DNA of 64,000 nt from UBA1067 sp050874585 (GTDB taxonomy: Bacteria; Verrucomicrobiota; Kiritimatiellia; RFP12; UBA1067): contig JBNMKZ010000004.1 of NCBI GenBank assembly GCA_050874585.1, positions 15,377-79,376 on the forward strand, read 5' to 3'. The notes below the pieces were generated by a model. It saw nothing but the letters and a program-made list of their open reading frames with translations. It was not told the DNA's origin and did no database searches. Positions within the stretch are counted from its first letter, which is position 1. Every line of letters starts with the position of its first letter. The position numbers and the translations under genes are program-made. Shown here one piece after another: positions 25,218 to 33,803 of the stretch.

Positions 25218-25247
25218 AGTATATCATAATTTGGATGATGAAATCAA
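25218..25247 (-). promoter_or_regulatory. Promoter of tRNA-Glu
   Basis: On the minus strand, TTGATT (complement of 25242-25247) and TATACT (complement of 25218-25223) are 18 bp apart, 16 bp upstream of the tRNA 5' end. Confidence 0.78.
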
Positions 25248-25259
25248 GGGGGTACTTGA

Positions 25260-26366
25260 GTGACTGAACAAGAGGCCTATGTGGCGTTCAATCTCGCCGA
25301 GCGGGTCGGTTCCGTTACGGTCGAGAAACTGGTGTCTCGATATGGGTCGGTCGTTGCCGCCTGGGAGAATTTTCCGAAGAAAGTGGCGCGGAATGGTGGC
25401 GAGATCGACTGGCGGCGCGAGTTCTCCATCGCTGCAAAATATCATGTGACGATTCTGACGCCGGCGGACGCAGATTATCCGGAGATTCTGCTGAAGACGC
25501 AGGGGCATCCGCTCGTGCTCTATGTCATGGGGGATGTCGCGGCACTTTCGAAAGCGGCTATTGCCATTGTCGGGACACGTCGTGCGACGGCCTATGGTCG
25601 CGATCAGGCCAATCGGTTTGGGTATGAACTTGCCAGCAACGGTTGGTGTATTGTGTCGGGGTTGGCCCTTGGCGTAGATGCCGAAGCGCATCGTGGAGCC
25701 TTGGATGCGGGAGGTGTGACGGTTGCTGTGCTGGGTTCGGCGCTTGATCGCCTCTATCCCGAGGAGAACCGTGAATTGGCCCGCGAGATCGTAAAAAAGG
25801 GCGGGGCCGTGGTGAGTGAGTTCCCCTTTGGCCGGGAACCCGACAATCAGACGTTCCCTCAGCGGAACCATGTGGTCGCTGCACTTGCGAGTGGGGTTCT
25901 CGCCGTTGAGGCTCCGTCCAAGAGCGGAACCTTGATTACAGTTGGGTTCGCGACGACACTTGGACGTACGTGCATGGCCGTGCCGGGGCGAGTGGACAGT
26001 CCGGCAAGCGCGGGTTGCCTGAAACTGATTCGAGACGGTGTGACGCTTGTGCGATGCGCGGCGGATGTGCAGGAAGCAATGTCCAATTTGTTGCCTCAGA
26101 GTAGCAGGAGAGTTGGAAAAGAGGATGCCGCACCGTCGAATCCCGTTGTAAAGAAGTCGCCGATTGTTGTGGAGCCGCCGAAGTTCTCACTTGAGGAGTC
26201 GATGATTATGCGGGAGGTTGATGCAGCGGGCGTTTCAATGGACCATCTGGTCGGGTGCACGGGACTGTCCGAGTCAAAGGTTGCCACGCTTTGCATGACC
26301 CTTCGGCTGAAGGGGCGGTTGCGCTACTTGCCGGGCAATCGGGTGGCCCTGCCGCGCCAACCCTGA
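25260..26366 (+). CDS. dprA: DNA-processing protein DprA
   Basis: A 368-residue protein that loads RecA on incoming single strands during natural transformation. An N-terminal HhH/SAM-like region (1-70) precedes the Rossmann core with I-V-G-T-R-R-A-T-A-Y-G near 105, V-S-G-L-A-L-G-V-D-A-E-A-H near 138, V-L-G-S-A-L-D-R-L-Y-P near 160 and S-E-F-P-F-G near 187. A C-terminal winged-helix domain spans about 305-365. The start is GTG 25260 after GGGGG. The nearby genes are not competence genes. Confidence 0.94.
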   Translation: MTEQEAYVAFNLAERVGSVTVEKLVSRYGSVVAAWENFPKKVARNGGEIDWRREFSIAAKYHVTILTPADADYPEILLKTQGHPLVLYVMGDVAALSKAAIAIVGTRRATAYGRDQANRFGYELASNGWCIVSGLALGVDAEAHRGALDAGGVTVAVLGSALDRLYPEENRELAREIVKKGGAVVSEFPFGREPDNQTFPQRNHVVAALASGVLAVEAPSKSGTLITVGFATTLGRTCMAVPGRVDSPASAGCLKLIRDGVTLVRCAADVQEAMSNLLPQSSRRVGKEDAAPSNPVVKKSPIVVEPPKFSLEESMIMREVDAAGVSMDHLVGCTGLSESKVATLCMTLRLKGRLRYLPGNRVALPRQP

Positions 26367-26409
26367 CGGTGGAATCATAGAAAACAGAAAGACAAACGAA
26401 GTAGTGAAG

Positions 26410-27045
26410 ATGAAAGAAGAGACGAATGCCTACATATTCGACATGGACGGTACATTGATCAACAACTGCCGCTATCACATCATCGCCTGGCAGGAGTTCT
26501 CGCGGCGATATGGGCACGAACTGACAGCCCGTGAAATCATTGATTGGATGGGGGCCCCTAATACCTATTATTGTGAGCAGATTTTCGGTCGTCCGCTTTC
26601 GCCGGATGAACTGGCTCGGTTGGGCGAGGAGAAGGAGCAAATCTATCGGGAACTGTTTGCGCCACATTTGCGCTTGCCCGATGGGCTTCGTGCGTTCCTT
26701 GACCGTGCCCATGCCGAAGGCATCCCATGTGCCGTAGCGACGGGAGGTCCGAAGGAAAACGTTGATTTCGTTCTGGATGGGCTTGCCATTCGCAAGGATT
26801 TCGAGGTTGTCATCGATGCGTCGTGCTATACGCACGGGAAGCCGGCACCGGATTGTTTCTTGGCTGCGGCAAGCCGACTGGGCGTCTCGGCTGGACGATG
26901 CACCGTTTTCGAGGATGCGGTGGCTGGCATCCGTGCCGCCAAGGCGGCTGGTATGCGGGTCATTGCCGTCACGTTTACAAATCCGCGTACCACATTGCTT
27001 GCCGAAGCCCCCGATCAAATCATTGACTCGTATACGGAACTCTGA
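26410..27045 (+). CDS. HAD-superfamily sugar-phosphatase or phosphoglucomutase-like protein
   Basis: A 211-residue HAD hydrolase, subfamily IA. Motif I is F-D-M-D-G-T-L-I-N near residue 10 (nucleophile Asp and acid/base Asp), motif II A-T-G-G near 108, the motif III Lys in H-G-K-P-A-P-D near 140 and motif IV V-F-E-D-A-V-A-G near 163. A helical cap lies after motif I. This layout fits beta-phosphoglucomutase or small sugar-phosphate phosphatases; the substrate cannot be read from the sequence. No clear ribosome site precedes ATG 26410, and an in-frame GTG exists at 26404. Confidence 0.85.
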   Translation: MKEETNAYIFDMDGTLINNCRYHIIAWQEFSRRYGHELTAREIIDWMGAPNTYYCEQIFGRPLSPDELARLGEEKEQIYRELFAPHLRLPDGLRAFLDRAHAEGIPCAVATGGPKENVDFVLDGLAIRKDFEVVIDASCYTHGKPAPDCFLAAASRLGVSAGRCTVFEDAVAGIRAAKAAGMRVIAVTFTNPRTTLLAEAPDQIIDSYTEL

Positions 27046-27062
27046 ATGGGGATTGCCCCATG

Positions 27063-27071
27063 TGGTATAAT
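27063..27071 (+). promoter_or_regulatory. Extended -10 promoter of the AEC carrier gene
   Basis: TGGTATAAT ends 11 nt before ATG 27083, and no -35 is visible. Just upstream, ATGGGGATTGCCCCAT (27046-27061) is a perfect 7-bp inverted repeat that may terminate the previous gene or act as an operator. Confidence 0.7.
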
Positions 27072-27082
27072 CTTCCGCCCGT

Positions 27083-28024
27083 ATGGAAAATTTCTTGGTT
27101 GTTGCGCGGCAGGTTGCCGTTCTGTTTGCACTGATTGGTGTTGGGGCCGTTTGTCGGCGGATGCACCTTTTGGGCGCGTCCGCCGTGCGGGGAATGGTCA
27201 ATGTTCTTCTTCTCCTCGTCACACCGTGCCTGATTGTGGATGCATTTCAGCGTCCGTTTGATTCGTCCATGTTGGCGCAGCTGGGACTGGCGTTCTTGAT
27301 TGCGTTGGCTTTGCATGCGGTGCTCATTCTATTGGCGCACATTCTCATCCGGACGGGGCGGGCTTCGACAGAGACCGTTTTGCGGTTGGCCGTCGTCTTC
27401 TCGAATGCGGGTTTTATGGGCATTCCGCTTGAGCAGGCCGTACTGGGGGATGAAGGCGTGTTCTTCGGCATCATATATGTTGCGGTCTTCAATGTGATGG
27501 TCTGGAGTTGGGGCTTGCGGGTTATGCGGGGGACGGATAGCAGAAGCGCGGAGAGCCGTGGTCCATGGGTCATGTTCGTCAATCCAGGAACGGTTGGCCT
27601 GATGCTTGGGCTCCCGCTTTTCCTCTTCTCGGTTAGCCTGCCGGAGATTGTGCACACGCCAGTTCGGATGATGGCATCTCTGAATACGCCGTTGGCGATG
27701 CTGGTCATCGGCTACTATTTGGCAGGAGCACACCTTGGGGCGGTTGTGCGCAACCTGTCGGCCTATGAGGCGGCGATTATGCGCCTCATCATCTGCCCAT
27801 TGGCTCTGACATTTGCGCTCTATCCTTTCCGTGGCCAATTGGATAGGGTCATGATGCTCTCCCTTGTGGCCGCCGCGTCCGCTCCTGTTGCGGCTACGGT
27901 TACGATGTTTGCTTCGAAATATGGTCGGGATGTCGACCTGTCGGTTGGCGTTGTAAGCGGCACGACCATTCTCAGTATTGTGACGATGCCGACTGTCATT
28001 GCACTTGCCATGAGTGTTCTTTAA
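27083..28024 (+). CDS. AEC family transporter
   Basis: A 313-residue protein with about ten membrane segments in two inverted five-helix halves, as in the auxin-efflux-carrier (AEC) family. Conserved features are I-G-V-G-A-V-C-R-R near residue 20, V-F-S-N-A-G-F-M-G-I-P-L near 110 and A-A-S-A-P-V-A-A-T-V near 267. Bacterial members often export or import carboxylates such as malate. The substrate is unknown, and the gene has its own leaderless-type promoter. Confidence 0.88.
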   Translation: MENFLVVARQVAVLFALIGVGAVCRRMHLLGASAVRGMVNVLLLLVTPCLIVDAFQRPFDSSMLAQLGLAFLIALALHAVLILLAHILIRTGRASTETVLRLAVVFSNAGFMGIPLEQAVLGDEGVFFGIIYVAVFNVMVWSWGLRVMRGTDSRSAESRGPWVMFVNPGTVGLMLGLPLFLFSVSLPEIVHTPVRMMASLNTPLAMLVIGYYLAGAHLGAVVRNLSAYEAAIMRLIICPLALTFALYPFRGQLDRVMMLSLVAAASAPVAATVTMFASKYGRDVDLSVGVVSGTTILSIVTMPTVIALAMSVL

Positions 28025-28062
28025 TCACCTATACATTATATAGTAGTATAAGGAGCGTCGAA

Positions 28063-28635
28063 ATGAATGAGATGATGAAGAAAGCGGCTGAAGGTCTGAT
28101 GCGGCGTGGATTTGAGGTCACTCTTGTGGCGAGCAAAGAGGCGGCGACCGAACTCATCCTTCGTGAGGCAGTTTCGGCGGCATCCGTCGGCTGGGGTGGA
28201 AGCGAGACCATTAAGGCTCTTGGCGTTCGCGAGCGGCTGGCCGCCGAAGGAAAGGAAATCCGTGATCACCAGCTGGTGATGGACCTTTTTCTCCTGAGTG
28301 CGAACGCGTTGACAGTGGACGGCCGTATCGTGAATATCGACGGGCGCGGCAATCGCGTGGCGGCCTCAATTACGGGGCCAGGGCGCGTCATTTATGTCGT
28401 GGGACGAAATAAGATTGTCGATGGGGGCGTGGACGCGGCAATCGCCCGCATTCGCAAGTTCGCCTGTCCTCCGAATTGCCGACGATTGGGTAAGCGGACG
28501 CCCTGTGCGCTGACGGGAAGGTGCGAAAACTGCGACTCACCAGACCGAATCTGCCGCGTTATCGCCATATTTGAGCGTCGGCCGACTGCAACACCAACGC
28601 ACGTCATTCTTGTTGACGAGGATCTCGGCTACTGA
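28063..28635 (+). CDS. LUD domain protein (DUF162)
   Basis: A 190-residue lactate-utilisation-type domain. Seen are A-S-V-G-W-G-G-S-E-T near residue 43, G-R-G-N-R-V-A-A near 94 and V-G-R-N-K-I-V near 112. The C-terminus has a Cys cluster C-P-P-N-C, then P-C, C-E-N-C-D-S-P-D-R-I-C, typical of stand-alone anaerobe members of this family. It may act in carboxylate or NAD-linked metabolism; the exact role is not established. AAGGAG precedes the ATG and an AT-rich TATATAG stretch near 28036 may be its promoter. Confidence 0.85.
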   Translation: MNEMMKKAAEGLMRRGFEVTLVASKEAATELILREAVSAASVGWGGSETIKALGVRERLAAEGKEIRDHQLVMDLFLLSANALTVDGRIVNIDGRGNRVAASITGPGRVIYVVGRNKIVDGGVDAAIARIRKFACPPNCRRLGKRTPCALTGRCENCDSPDRICRVIAIFERRPTATPTHVILVDEDLGY

Positions 28636-28650
28636 GTTTTCATGCGGGAC

Positions 28651-28712
28651 TTGGGCATTGCCCAATCAGGGACAGGTGGGACATTCTGTTACGGTTGAAT
28701 GTCCCACCTGTC
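28651..28712. repeat. Two perfect inverted repeats between the LUD gene and dnaK
   Basis: TTGGGCATTGCCCAA at 28651-28665 is a perfect 7-bp-arm palindrome. GACAGGTGGGACATTC at 28671-28686 and its exact complement at 28697-28712 form a 16-bp stem around 10 bases. No T-run follows. It may be a transcription block, or a small mobile hairpin of the GGGACAGGTGGGAC type; the second idea is from memory of similar sequences, not tested. Confidence 0.7.
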
Positions 28713-28748
28713 GCATTATTCGCGGAAAATGGTGGCGGAATGTAGGTC

Positions 28749-28778
28749 TTGAACGGATGGCATGCGCTCTGCTACACT
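28749..28778 (+). promoter_or_regulatory. Promoter of the dnaK-groESL operon
   Basis: TTGAAC at 28749-28754 and TACACT at 28773-28778 with an 18-bp spacer. The leader (about 28785-28819) has CACCC/GGGTG complementarity. No CIRCE inverted repeat is present. A sigma32-like GC-rich -10 is not seen either, so regulation is unclear. Confidence 0.7.
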
Positions 28779-28819
28779 ATGGGTGACACCCGTGGTGGGT
28801 GCAGAAAGAAGAAGAAAAT

Positions 28820-30760
28820 ATGGCAAAAGTACTTGGTATTGACTTGGGAACGACCAACAGCTGCATGGCTGTGATGGAAGGTGGCGAGGCGGTCGTTATT
28901 CCCAATAAGGAGGGTGCGCGCACGACTCCGTCCATTGTCGCTTTCACGAAGACGGGTGAGATTCTTGTCGGCCAGGCGGCGAAGCGTCAGGCTGTAACGA
29001 ATCCCCACTCGACTATTTATTCGATTAAGCGGTTCATTGGTCGTCGCTTTGATGAGATGACGGACGAAATCAAGATGGTTCCGTACAAGGTTGTCGCGGC
29101 GCCGAATGGCGATGCGGCAGTTGAGGTGAACGGCAAGGTCTACACGGCGCAGGAAATCTCCGCCATGGTTCTCCGCAAACTGAAGGAGGATGCGGAGGCC
29201 TTCTTGGGTGAGAAGATTACTGAGGCAGTGATTACGGTTCCGGCCTACTTCAACGACCAGCAGCGTCAGGCGACAAAGGACGCGGGCAAGATTGCGGGTC
29301 TTGATGTGAAGCGCATCGTGAACGAGCCGACGGCGGCTTCGCTGGCGTATGGTCTCGACAAGAAGAAAAACGAGAAGATTGCGGTCTACGACTTCGGTGG
29401 TGGTACGTTTGATATCTCAATCCTTGATATTGGCGATGGTGTCTTTGAGGTGAAGGCCACGAATGGTGATACCCATTTGGGTGGTGATGACCTCGATCAG
29501 GCGATTATGAAGTGGATGATCGCCGACTTCAAGGCTAAGGAAGGCATTGACCTCGGCAACGATATGATGGCCCTTCAGCGTCTGAAAGAGGAGGCTGAAA
29601 AGGCGAAGTGCGCGCTTTCGAGTGCCACGACCTATGACATCAACCTGCCGTTCATCACGGCGGATGCGACTGGCCCGAAGCACCTGACGACGACCTTGAC
29701 GCGCTCGATTCTTGAGACGCTGACGATGGATCTTGTCAACCGCACGAGTGAGCCGTGCCGCAAGTGCATGGCCGATGCCGACTTGTCTTCGGTCGATGAG
29801 GTCGTGCTGGTCGGTGGTCAGACGCGTATGCCGCTCATTCAGGAGAAGGCGAAGAGCCTGTTCGGCAAGGAACCCCACAAGGGCGTGAACCCCGATGAGG
29901 TGGTGGCGATGGGTGCGGCCATTCAGGGCGGCATTCTGAAGGGCGAGGTCAAGGATGTGTTGCTGTTGGATGTGACGCCGTTGACGCTTGGTATTGAGAC
30001 GCTGGGCGGTGTGATGACTCCGCTCATTGAGCGTAACACGACGATCCCGACGAAGAAGTCGCAGGTCTTCTCGACGGCTGCTGATAACCAGCCGGCCGTG
30101 ACGATTGCGATTTTCCAGGGCGACCGCAAGATGGCGCGTGACAACAAGAGCCTTGGTAACTTCAACTTGGACGGCATTCCGCCGGCTCCGCGTGGGGTTC
30201 CTCAGATTGAGGTGACCTTTGATATTGATGCGAACGGCATCTTGAACGTCTCGGCAAAGGATCTTGGCACTCAAAAGGAGCAGAAGATCACGATTACTGC
30301 GGCGGGCGGTCTCTCGAAAGAGGAGATTGAAAAGATGCGCAAGGATGCCGAAGCCCATGCGGCGGAAGACGAGAAGCGTCACGCCGAGGTTGAGGAGCGC
30401 AACAAGGCCGATGGTCTTGCCTTCCAGGTTGAGAAGACCCTGAAGGATGCGGGCGACAAGATTGCCGCCGATAAGAAGGCTCCGGTTGAGGCGGCCCTCA
30501 AGGCCCTCAAGGATGAGCTTGCCAAGAACCCGCCGGCTCCGATTGCCGACATCAAGGCGAAACAGGAAGCCCTCATGAAGGCGATGGAACCCGTTGCCCA
30601 GGAAATGTACGCTTCGGCGCAGGCCGGTCAGGCGGCTGGGGCTCAGCCGGGTGGCAATGCGAACCCGGGTGCGGGGACACCGCCGCCGAATCAGGGCGGT
30701 GATGCCGGTAAGGGCAAGAATGGCGACGATGTCGTTGATGCCGACTTCACGATGAAGTAA
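28820..30760 (+). CDS. dnaK: Chaperone DnaK (Hsp70)
   Basis: A 646-residue Hsp70. The ATPase domain starts M-A-K-V-L-G-I-D-L-G-T-T-N-S and carries V-P-A-Y-F-N-D-Q-Q-R, Y-D-F-G-G-G-T-F-D and G-G-Q-T-R-M-P. The substrate domain has L-L-D-V-T-P-L-T-L-G-I-E-T. A Gly/Pro/Ala-rich tail leads to the D-V-V-D-A-D-F motif near the C-terminus. It refolds proteins with DnaJ and GrpE, encoded at 0-1.6 kb. I chose ATG 28820 because family proteins start here; upstream codons are not conserved. groES follows after 52 bases. Confidence 0.98.
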   Translation: MAKVLGIDLGTTNSCMAVMEGGEAVVIPNKEGARTTPSIVAFTKTGEILVGQAAKRQAVTNPHSTIYSIKRFIGRRFDEMTDEIKMVPYKVVAAPNGDAAVEVNGKVYTAQEISAMVLRKLKEDAEAFLGEKITEAVITVPAYFNDQQRQATKDAGKIAGLDVKRIVNEPTAASLAYGLDKKKNEKIAVYDFGGGTFDISILDIGDGVFEVKATNGDTHLGGDDLDQAIMKWMIADFKAKEGIDLGNDMMALQRLKEEAEKAKCALSSATTYDINLPFITADATGPKHLTTTLTRSILETLTMDLVNRTSEPCRKCMADADLSSVDEVVLVGGQTRMPLIQEKAKSLFGKEPHKGVNPDEVVAMGAAIQGGILKGEVKDVLLLDVTPLTLGIETLGGVMTPLIERNTTIPTKKSQVFSTAADNQPAVTIAIFQGDRKMARDNKSLGNFNLDGIPPAPRGVPQIEVTFDIDANGILNVSAKDLGTQKEQKITITAAGGLSKEEIEKMRKDAEAHAAEDEKRHAEVEERNKADGLAFQVEKTLKDAGDKIAADKKAPVEAALKALKDELAKNPPAPIADIKAKQEALMKAMEPVAQEMYASAQAGQAAGAQPGGNANPGAGTPPPNQGGDAGKGKNGDDVVDADFTMK

Positions 30761-30812
30761 GGCGCGGCGAAAACGAAACGATTGAAGCAAAGGCAAATAA
30801 AAGGAGAATAAA

Positions 30813-31100
30813 ATGAAGATTAGACCCTTGGGCGATCGCGTGCTCGTGGAGCCCATTGAAGAGAAGGAACAGACCATCGGTGGTATAATTATTCCCGATT
30901 CGGCCAAGGAAAAGCCGATGCAGGGCAAGGTGATTGCAGTTGGCAAGAAGTTGGACAAGGACGGCAAGGAGATTGCGTTCGACGTCAAGGCCGGTGATAC
31001 GGTGCTTCTGCCCAAGTATGGCGGTACGGAAGTCAAGATTGACGGAAAGAAGCTCCAGCTCGTCCGTGAAGAGGACCTCCTGGGCGTTCTTGAGAAATAA
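30813..31100 (+). CDS. groES: Co-chaperonin GroES
   Basis: A 95-residue GroES with the standard opening M-K-I-R-P-L-G-D-R-V-L-V, the mobile loop E-K-E-Q-T-I-G-G-I-I-I-P and the end E-E-D-L-L-G-V-L. It caps the GroEL ring. AAGGAG lies 8 bases before the ATG. Codons for G-G-I-I-I contain TGGTATAAT (30891-30899) by chance of coding. Confidence 0.98.
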   Translation: MKIRPLGDRVLVEPIEEKEQTIGGIIIPDSAKEKPMQGKVIAVGKKLDKDGKEIAFDVKAGDTVLLPKYGGTEVKIDGKKLQLVREEDLLGVLEK

Positions 31101-31162
31101 TGGCGATGGGAGGGGGAGACTTCCCTTCCCCTCCCCATTTGAAAAGGAAAGGCTGTAACAAA

Positions 31163-32797
31163 ATGGCTAAGCAGATTAAGTTTGACGCGGATGCGCGTCA
31201 GAAAATCCTCGCGGGTATTGAGAAACTCTCGTCGGCAGTTACGTCCACGCTCGGCCCGTCAGGTCGGAATGTGATTCTCGACAAGAAGTTTGGCTCGCCG
31301 CAGATTACGAAGGACGGCGTGACGGTCGCCAAGGAGATTGAGCTTCCCGATCCGTTCGAGAATATGGGTGCCCAGATGGTTAAGGAGGTCGCTTCGAAGA
31401 CGAACGATGTCGCGGGTGATGGTACCACGACGGCAACGTTGCTTGCCGAGGCGATTTATCGCGAAGGTCTCAAGAACCTGACCGCTGGTGCGAATGCAAT
31501 GGCCCTCAAGGCCGGTATCGACAAGGCGACGGCGGCCGTCACCGACTCGATTGCGAAGCTCGCGAAGAAGGTGAAGAGCGCCGATGAAATTGCGCAGGTT
31601 GCGACGATTTCCGCTAATGGCGACACCGAAATCGGAAAGATGATTTCCGATGCGATGGATAAGGTTGGCAAGGAAGGAACGATTACGGTCGAAGAGGCCA
31701 AGACGCTTGAGTCGACGCTGGATGTCGTTGAAGGTATGCAGTTCGACAAGGGGTACCTCTCGCCCTACTTCGTGACCTCGCCCGAGGACATGGAGTGCGA
31801 ACTTGAGAATCCGTTCATCCTGCTCTTCGAGAAGAAGATCTCGAACCTTCAGGATATGCTCCCGCTCCTGCAGGCGGTTGCGAAGACGGGTCGTCCGCTG
31901 ATGATTATCGCGGAGGATGTCGAGGGCGAGGCGCTCGCGACGCTCGTCGTGAACAAGCTGCGCGGAACCTTCCAGGTCTGCGCCGTCAAGGCCCCTGGTT
32001 TCGGCGATCGTCGGAAGGCGATTCTGGAGGATATTGCCATCCTGACGGGCGGCAAGCTCATCAGCGAGGATCTCGGCATCAAGCTTGAGAATGTCCAGCT
32101 CACGGATCTTGGTCGTGCGAAGAAGGTCGTCGTGGACAAGGACAACACGACGATTGTCGAGGGCCTTGGCAAGAAGGCGGACATTGAGGCCCGTGTTGCC
32201 ATCATCAAGAAGCAGATTGAGGAGACGACTTCCGACTACGATCGCGAGAAACTGCAGGAGCGTCTTGCAAAGCTCGCTGGTGGTGTTGCGCTGATTAAGG
32301 TCGGTGCTGCGACTGAGGCGGCGATGAAGGAGAAGAAAGATCGCGTTGACGACGCTCTTCATGCCACCCGTGCGGCGGTCGAAGAGGGCATCGTTCCTGG
32401 TGGCGGTGTTGCCTACCTTCGTGCGCAGAAGGCCATTGAGGCCCTCAAGCTTGAGGGTGACGAACTCGTTGGCGCGAAGATCATTGAGCGTGCGATTGAG
32501 GCTCCTCTGCGCAAGCTCGTCAACAACGCTGGTCAGGAAGCGGCGCTCGTGATTGCCAACGTGAAGAAGGCGACGGGCACGAACGGATACAATGTCCGCA
32601 CGGGCGAGTACTGCGACTTGCTCAAGGCGGGTGTTGTCGATCCGGCCAAGGTGACGCGTTCGGCGTTGCAGAACGCGGCCTCCATTGCGGGCCTGCTCCT
32701 CACGACGGACTGCATGGTCACGGACATTCCCGAGAAGAAGGAAGCCTGCGGCTGTGGCGGACACGGCGGTGCACCCGACATGGGCGGTATGATGTAA
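31163..32797 (+). CDS. groEL: Chaperonin GroEL
   Basis: A 544-residue chaperonin subunit starting M-A-K-Q-I-K-F-D. Motifs are T-L-G-P-S-G-R-N-V near residue 30, the ATP site D-G-V-T-V-A-K and G-D-G-T-T-T-A-T near 87, the apical domain, and the intermediate-domain G-I-V-P-G-G-G-V-A near 413. The tail G-C-G-G-H-G-G-A-P-D-M-G-G-M-M has extra Cys and His before the usual GGM repeat. ATG 31163 is chosen over an upstream in-frame start at 31100 on conservation. A strong terminator follows. Confidence 0.98.
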   Translation: MAKQIKFDADARQKILAGIEKLSSAVTSTLGPSGRNVILDKKFGSPQITKDGVTVAKEIELPDPFENMGAQMVKEVASKTNDVAGDGTTTATLLAEAIYREGLKNLTAGANAMALKAGIDKATAAVTDSIAKLAKKVKSADEIAQVATISANGDTEIGKMISDAMDKVGKEGTITVEEAKTLESTLDVVEGMQFDKGYLSPYFVTSPEDMECELENPFILLFEKKISNLQDMLPLLQAVAKTGRPLMIIAEDVEGEALATLVVNKLRGTFQVCAVKAPGFGDRRKAILEDIAILTGGKLISEDLGIKLENVQLTDLGRAKKVVVDKDNTTIVEGLGKKADIEARVAIIKKQIEETTSDYDREKLQERLAKLAGGVALIKVGAATEAAMKEKKDRVDDALHATRAAVEEGIVPGGGVAYLRAQKAIEALKLEGDELVGAKIIERAIEAPLRKLVNNAGQEAALVIANVKKATGTNGYNVRTGEYCDLLKAGVVDPAKVTRSALQNAASIAGLLLTTDCMVTDIPEKKEACGCGGHGGAPDMGGMM

Positions 32798-32823
32798 TCC
32801 ACCCTGTTGCGGAACAAACAGGA

Positions 32824-32861
32824 GGCCACGGACATCCACGGGATGTCCGTGGCCTTTTTTT
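32824..32861 (+). terminator. Strong terminator after groEL
   Basis: A 14-bp perfect stem (GGCCACGGACATCC at 32824-32837 with its complement at 32841-32854) with a 3-base loop and seven T. Confidence 0.95.
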
Positions 32862-32904
32862 AGAGTGCTCGTTTACTTGTCTGGCTGTGTATGGGGCGTA
32901 CATT

Positions 32905-32913
32905 TGGTATAAT
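32905..32913 (+). promoter_or_regulatory. Extended -10 promoter of the epimerase gene
   Basis: TGGTATAAT ends 6 nt before ATG 32920, with no -35. A leaderless mRNA is predicted. Confidence 0.82.
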
Positions 32914-32919
32914 GTGCAC

Positions 32920-33798
32920 ATGAAACGCATCTTGATTACGGGCGGAACGGGATTCTTCGGGAAGTCGATCATCGACTACTTTTCGCAGCATCCCGCTGAG
33001 GTGGATCTAACGGTCCTCTCGCGGCATGGTTTTGACGCGGCGTTTTCGCCTTTGCTTCCCGTTCATATTCTTACGGGGGATGTGAGAACCTTTGATGTTG
33101 GGTCGGCACATTTCGACTGGGTGATTCATGCGGCAACACCGGTGCGGGTGGATGTCCCCGACGAGGAGATGCGTTCAATTATCATTGATGGGACGGCGAA
33201 TGCCATTTGTCAGGCAACCAAATGTGGCGCGGAGAAGTTTATGATGGTCTCATCCGGCGGCGTTTATGGAAGAGGACAGGAGGGGCCGATAGGAGAAGAC
33301 TGCGCACCGTGCCCCGTGACGACCTATGGAAAGGCCAAGTTGGAGGCCGAGCAAATGGCCATTGACTCAGGACTTTTTACGCTGATTCCCCGTTGCTTTG
33401 CCTTTGTCGGGAAGTATCTTCCACGGGGTCAGCATTTTGCCATTGGGAACTTCCTGGCCGACTGTCAGGCTGGCCGCGAGATTGTCATTCGGGGAGATGG
33501 ATTGCCCATGCGCTCCTACTTGTATGCGGATGACCTTGTGGAATGGCTGTGGGCGATTTTGGCGCGTGGTGAATCGGGGCGCGTCTACAACGTAGGTTCG
33601 GATGAAGCGATTCGCATCCGAGACTTGGCCGCCCTCGTTCGCCGCGCTCTTGGGAGTACGAGCGAAATCCACGTCCTTGGCCAGACGGTTGCCGGCGCGG
33701 CGGATTATTATGTCCCGGATGTCTCGCGCATCAAGGCAGAACTCGGGGTCGAGGTAAAGGTCGATCTCGCCGAAGCCTGTCGTCTGAGTCTCGCGTGA
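32920..33798 (+). CDS. NAD-dependent epimerase/dehydratase (extended SDR)
   Basis: A 292-residue extended short-chain dehydrogenase. The NAD motif T-G-G-T-G-F-F-G is at residues 7-14, V-S-S-G-G-V-Y-G near 110, and the catalytic Y-x-x-x-K (T-Y-G-K-A-K) near 136. The R-S-Y-L-Y-A-D-D-L-V-E motif near 203 is typical of nucleotide-sugar epimerases or dehydratases. It should modify a sugar nucleotide for glycans; which one cannot be told. It stands alone with a leaderless-type promoter. Confidence 0.88.
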   Translation: MKRILITGGTGFFGKSIIDYFSQHPAEVDLTVLSRHGFDAAFSPLLPVHILTGDVRTFDVGSAHFDWVIHAATPVRVDVPDEEMRSIIIDGTANAICQATKCGAEKFMMVSSGGVYGRGQEGPIGEDCAPCPVTTYGKAKLEAEQMAIDSGLFTLIPRCFAFVGKYLPRGQHFAIGNFLADCQAGREIVIRGDGLPMRSYLYADDLVEWLWAILARGESGRVYNVGSDEAIRIRDLAALVRRALGSTSEIHVLGQTVAGAADYYVPDVSRIKAELGVEVKVDLAEACRLSLA

Positions 33799-33803
33799 GC
33801 GAG

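Noticed and set aside
28649..28712. A possible fourth 22-bp dyad array upstream of dnaK
   Set aside because: Blocks can be placed at 22-bp steps, but the inverted word is offset by 2 bases from the 6-6-6 register and there is no GGG or CCC linker. Two ordinary inverted repeats explain it.
28785..28819. CIRCE operator before dnaK or groES
   Set aside because: No TTAGCACTC-N9-GAGTGCTAA-like inverted repeat is present in either leader.
30891..30899. TGGTATAAT promoter inside groES
   Set aside because: It is the coding sequence of the conserved mobile loop G-G-I-I-I and no start codon follows at the leaderless distance.
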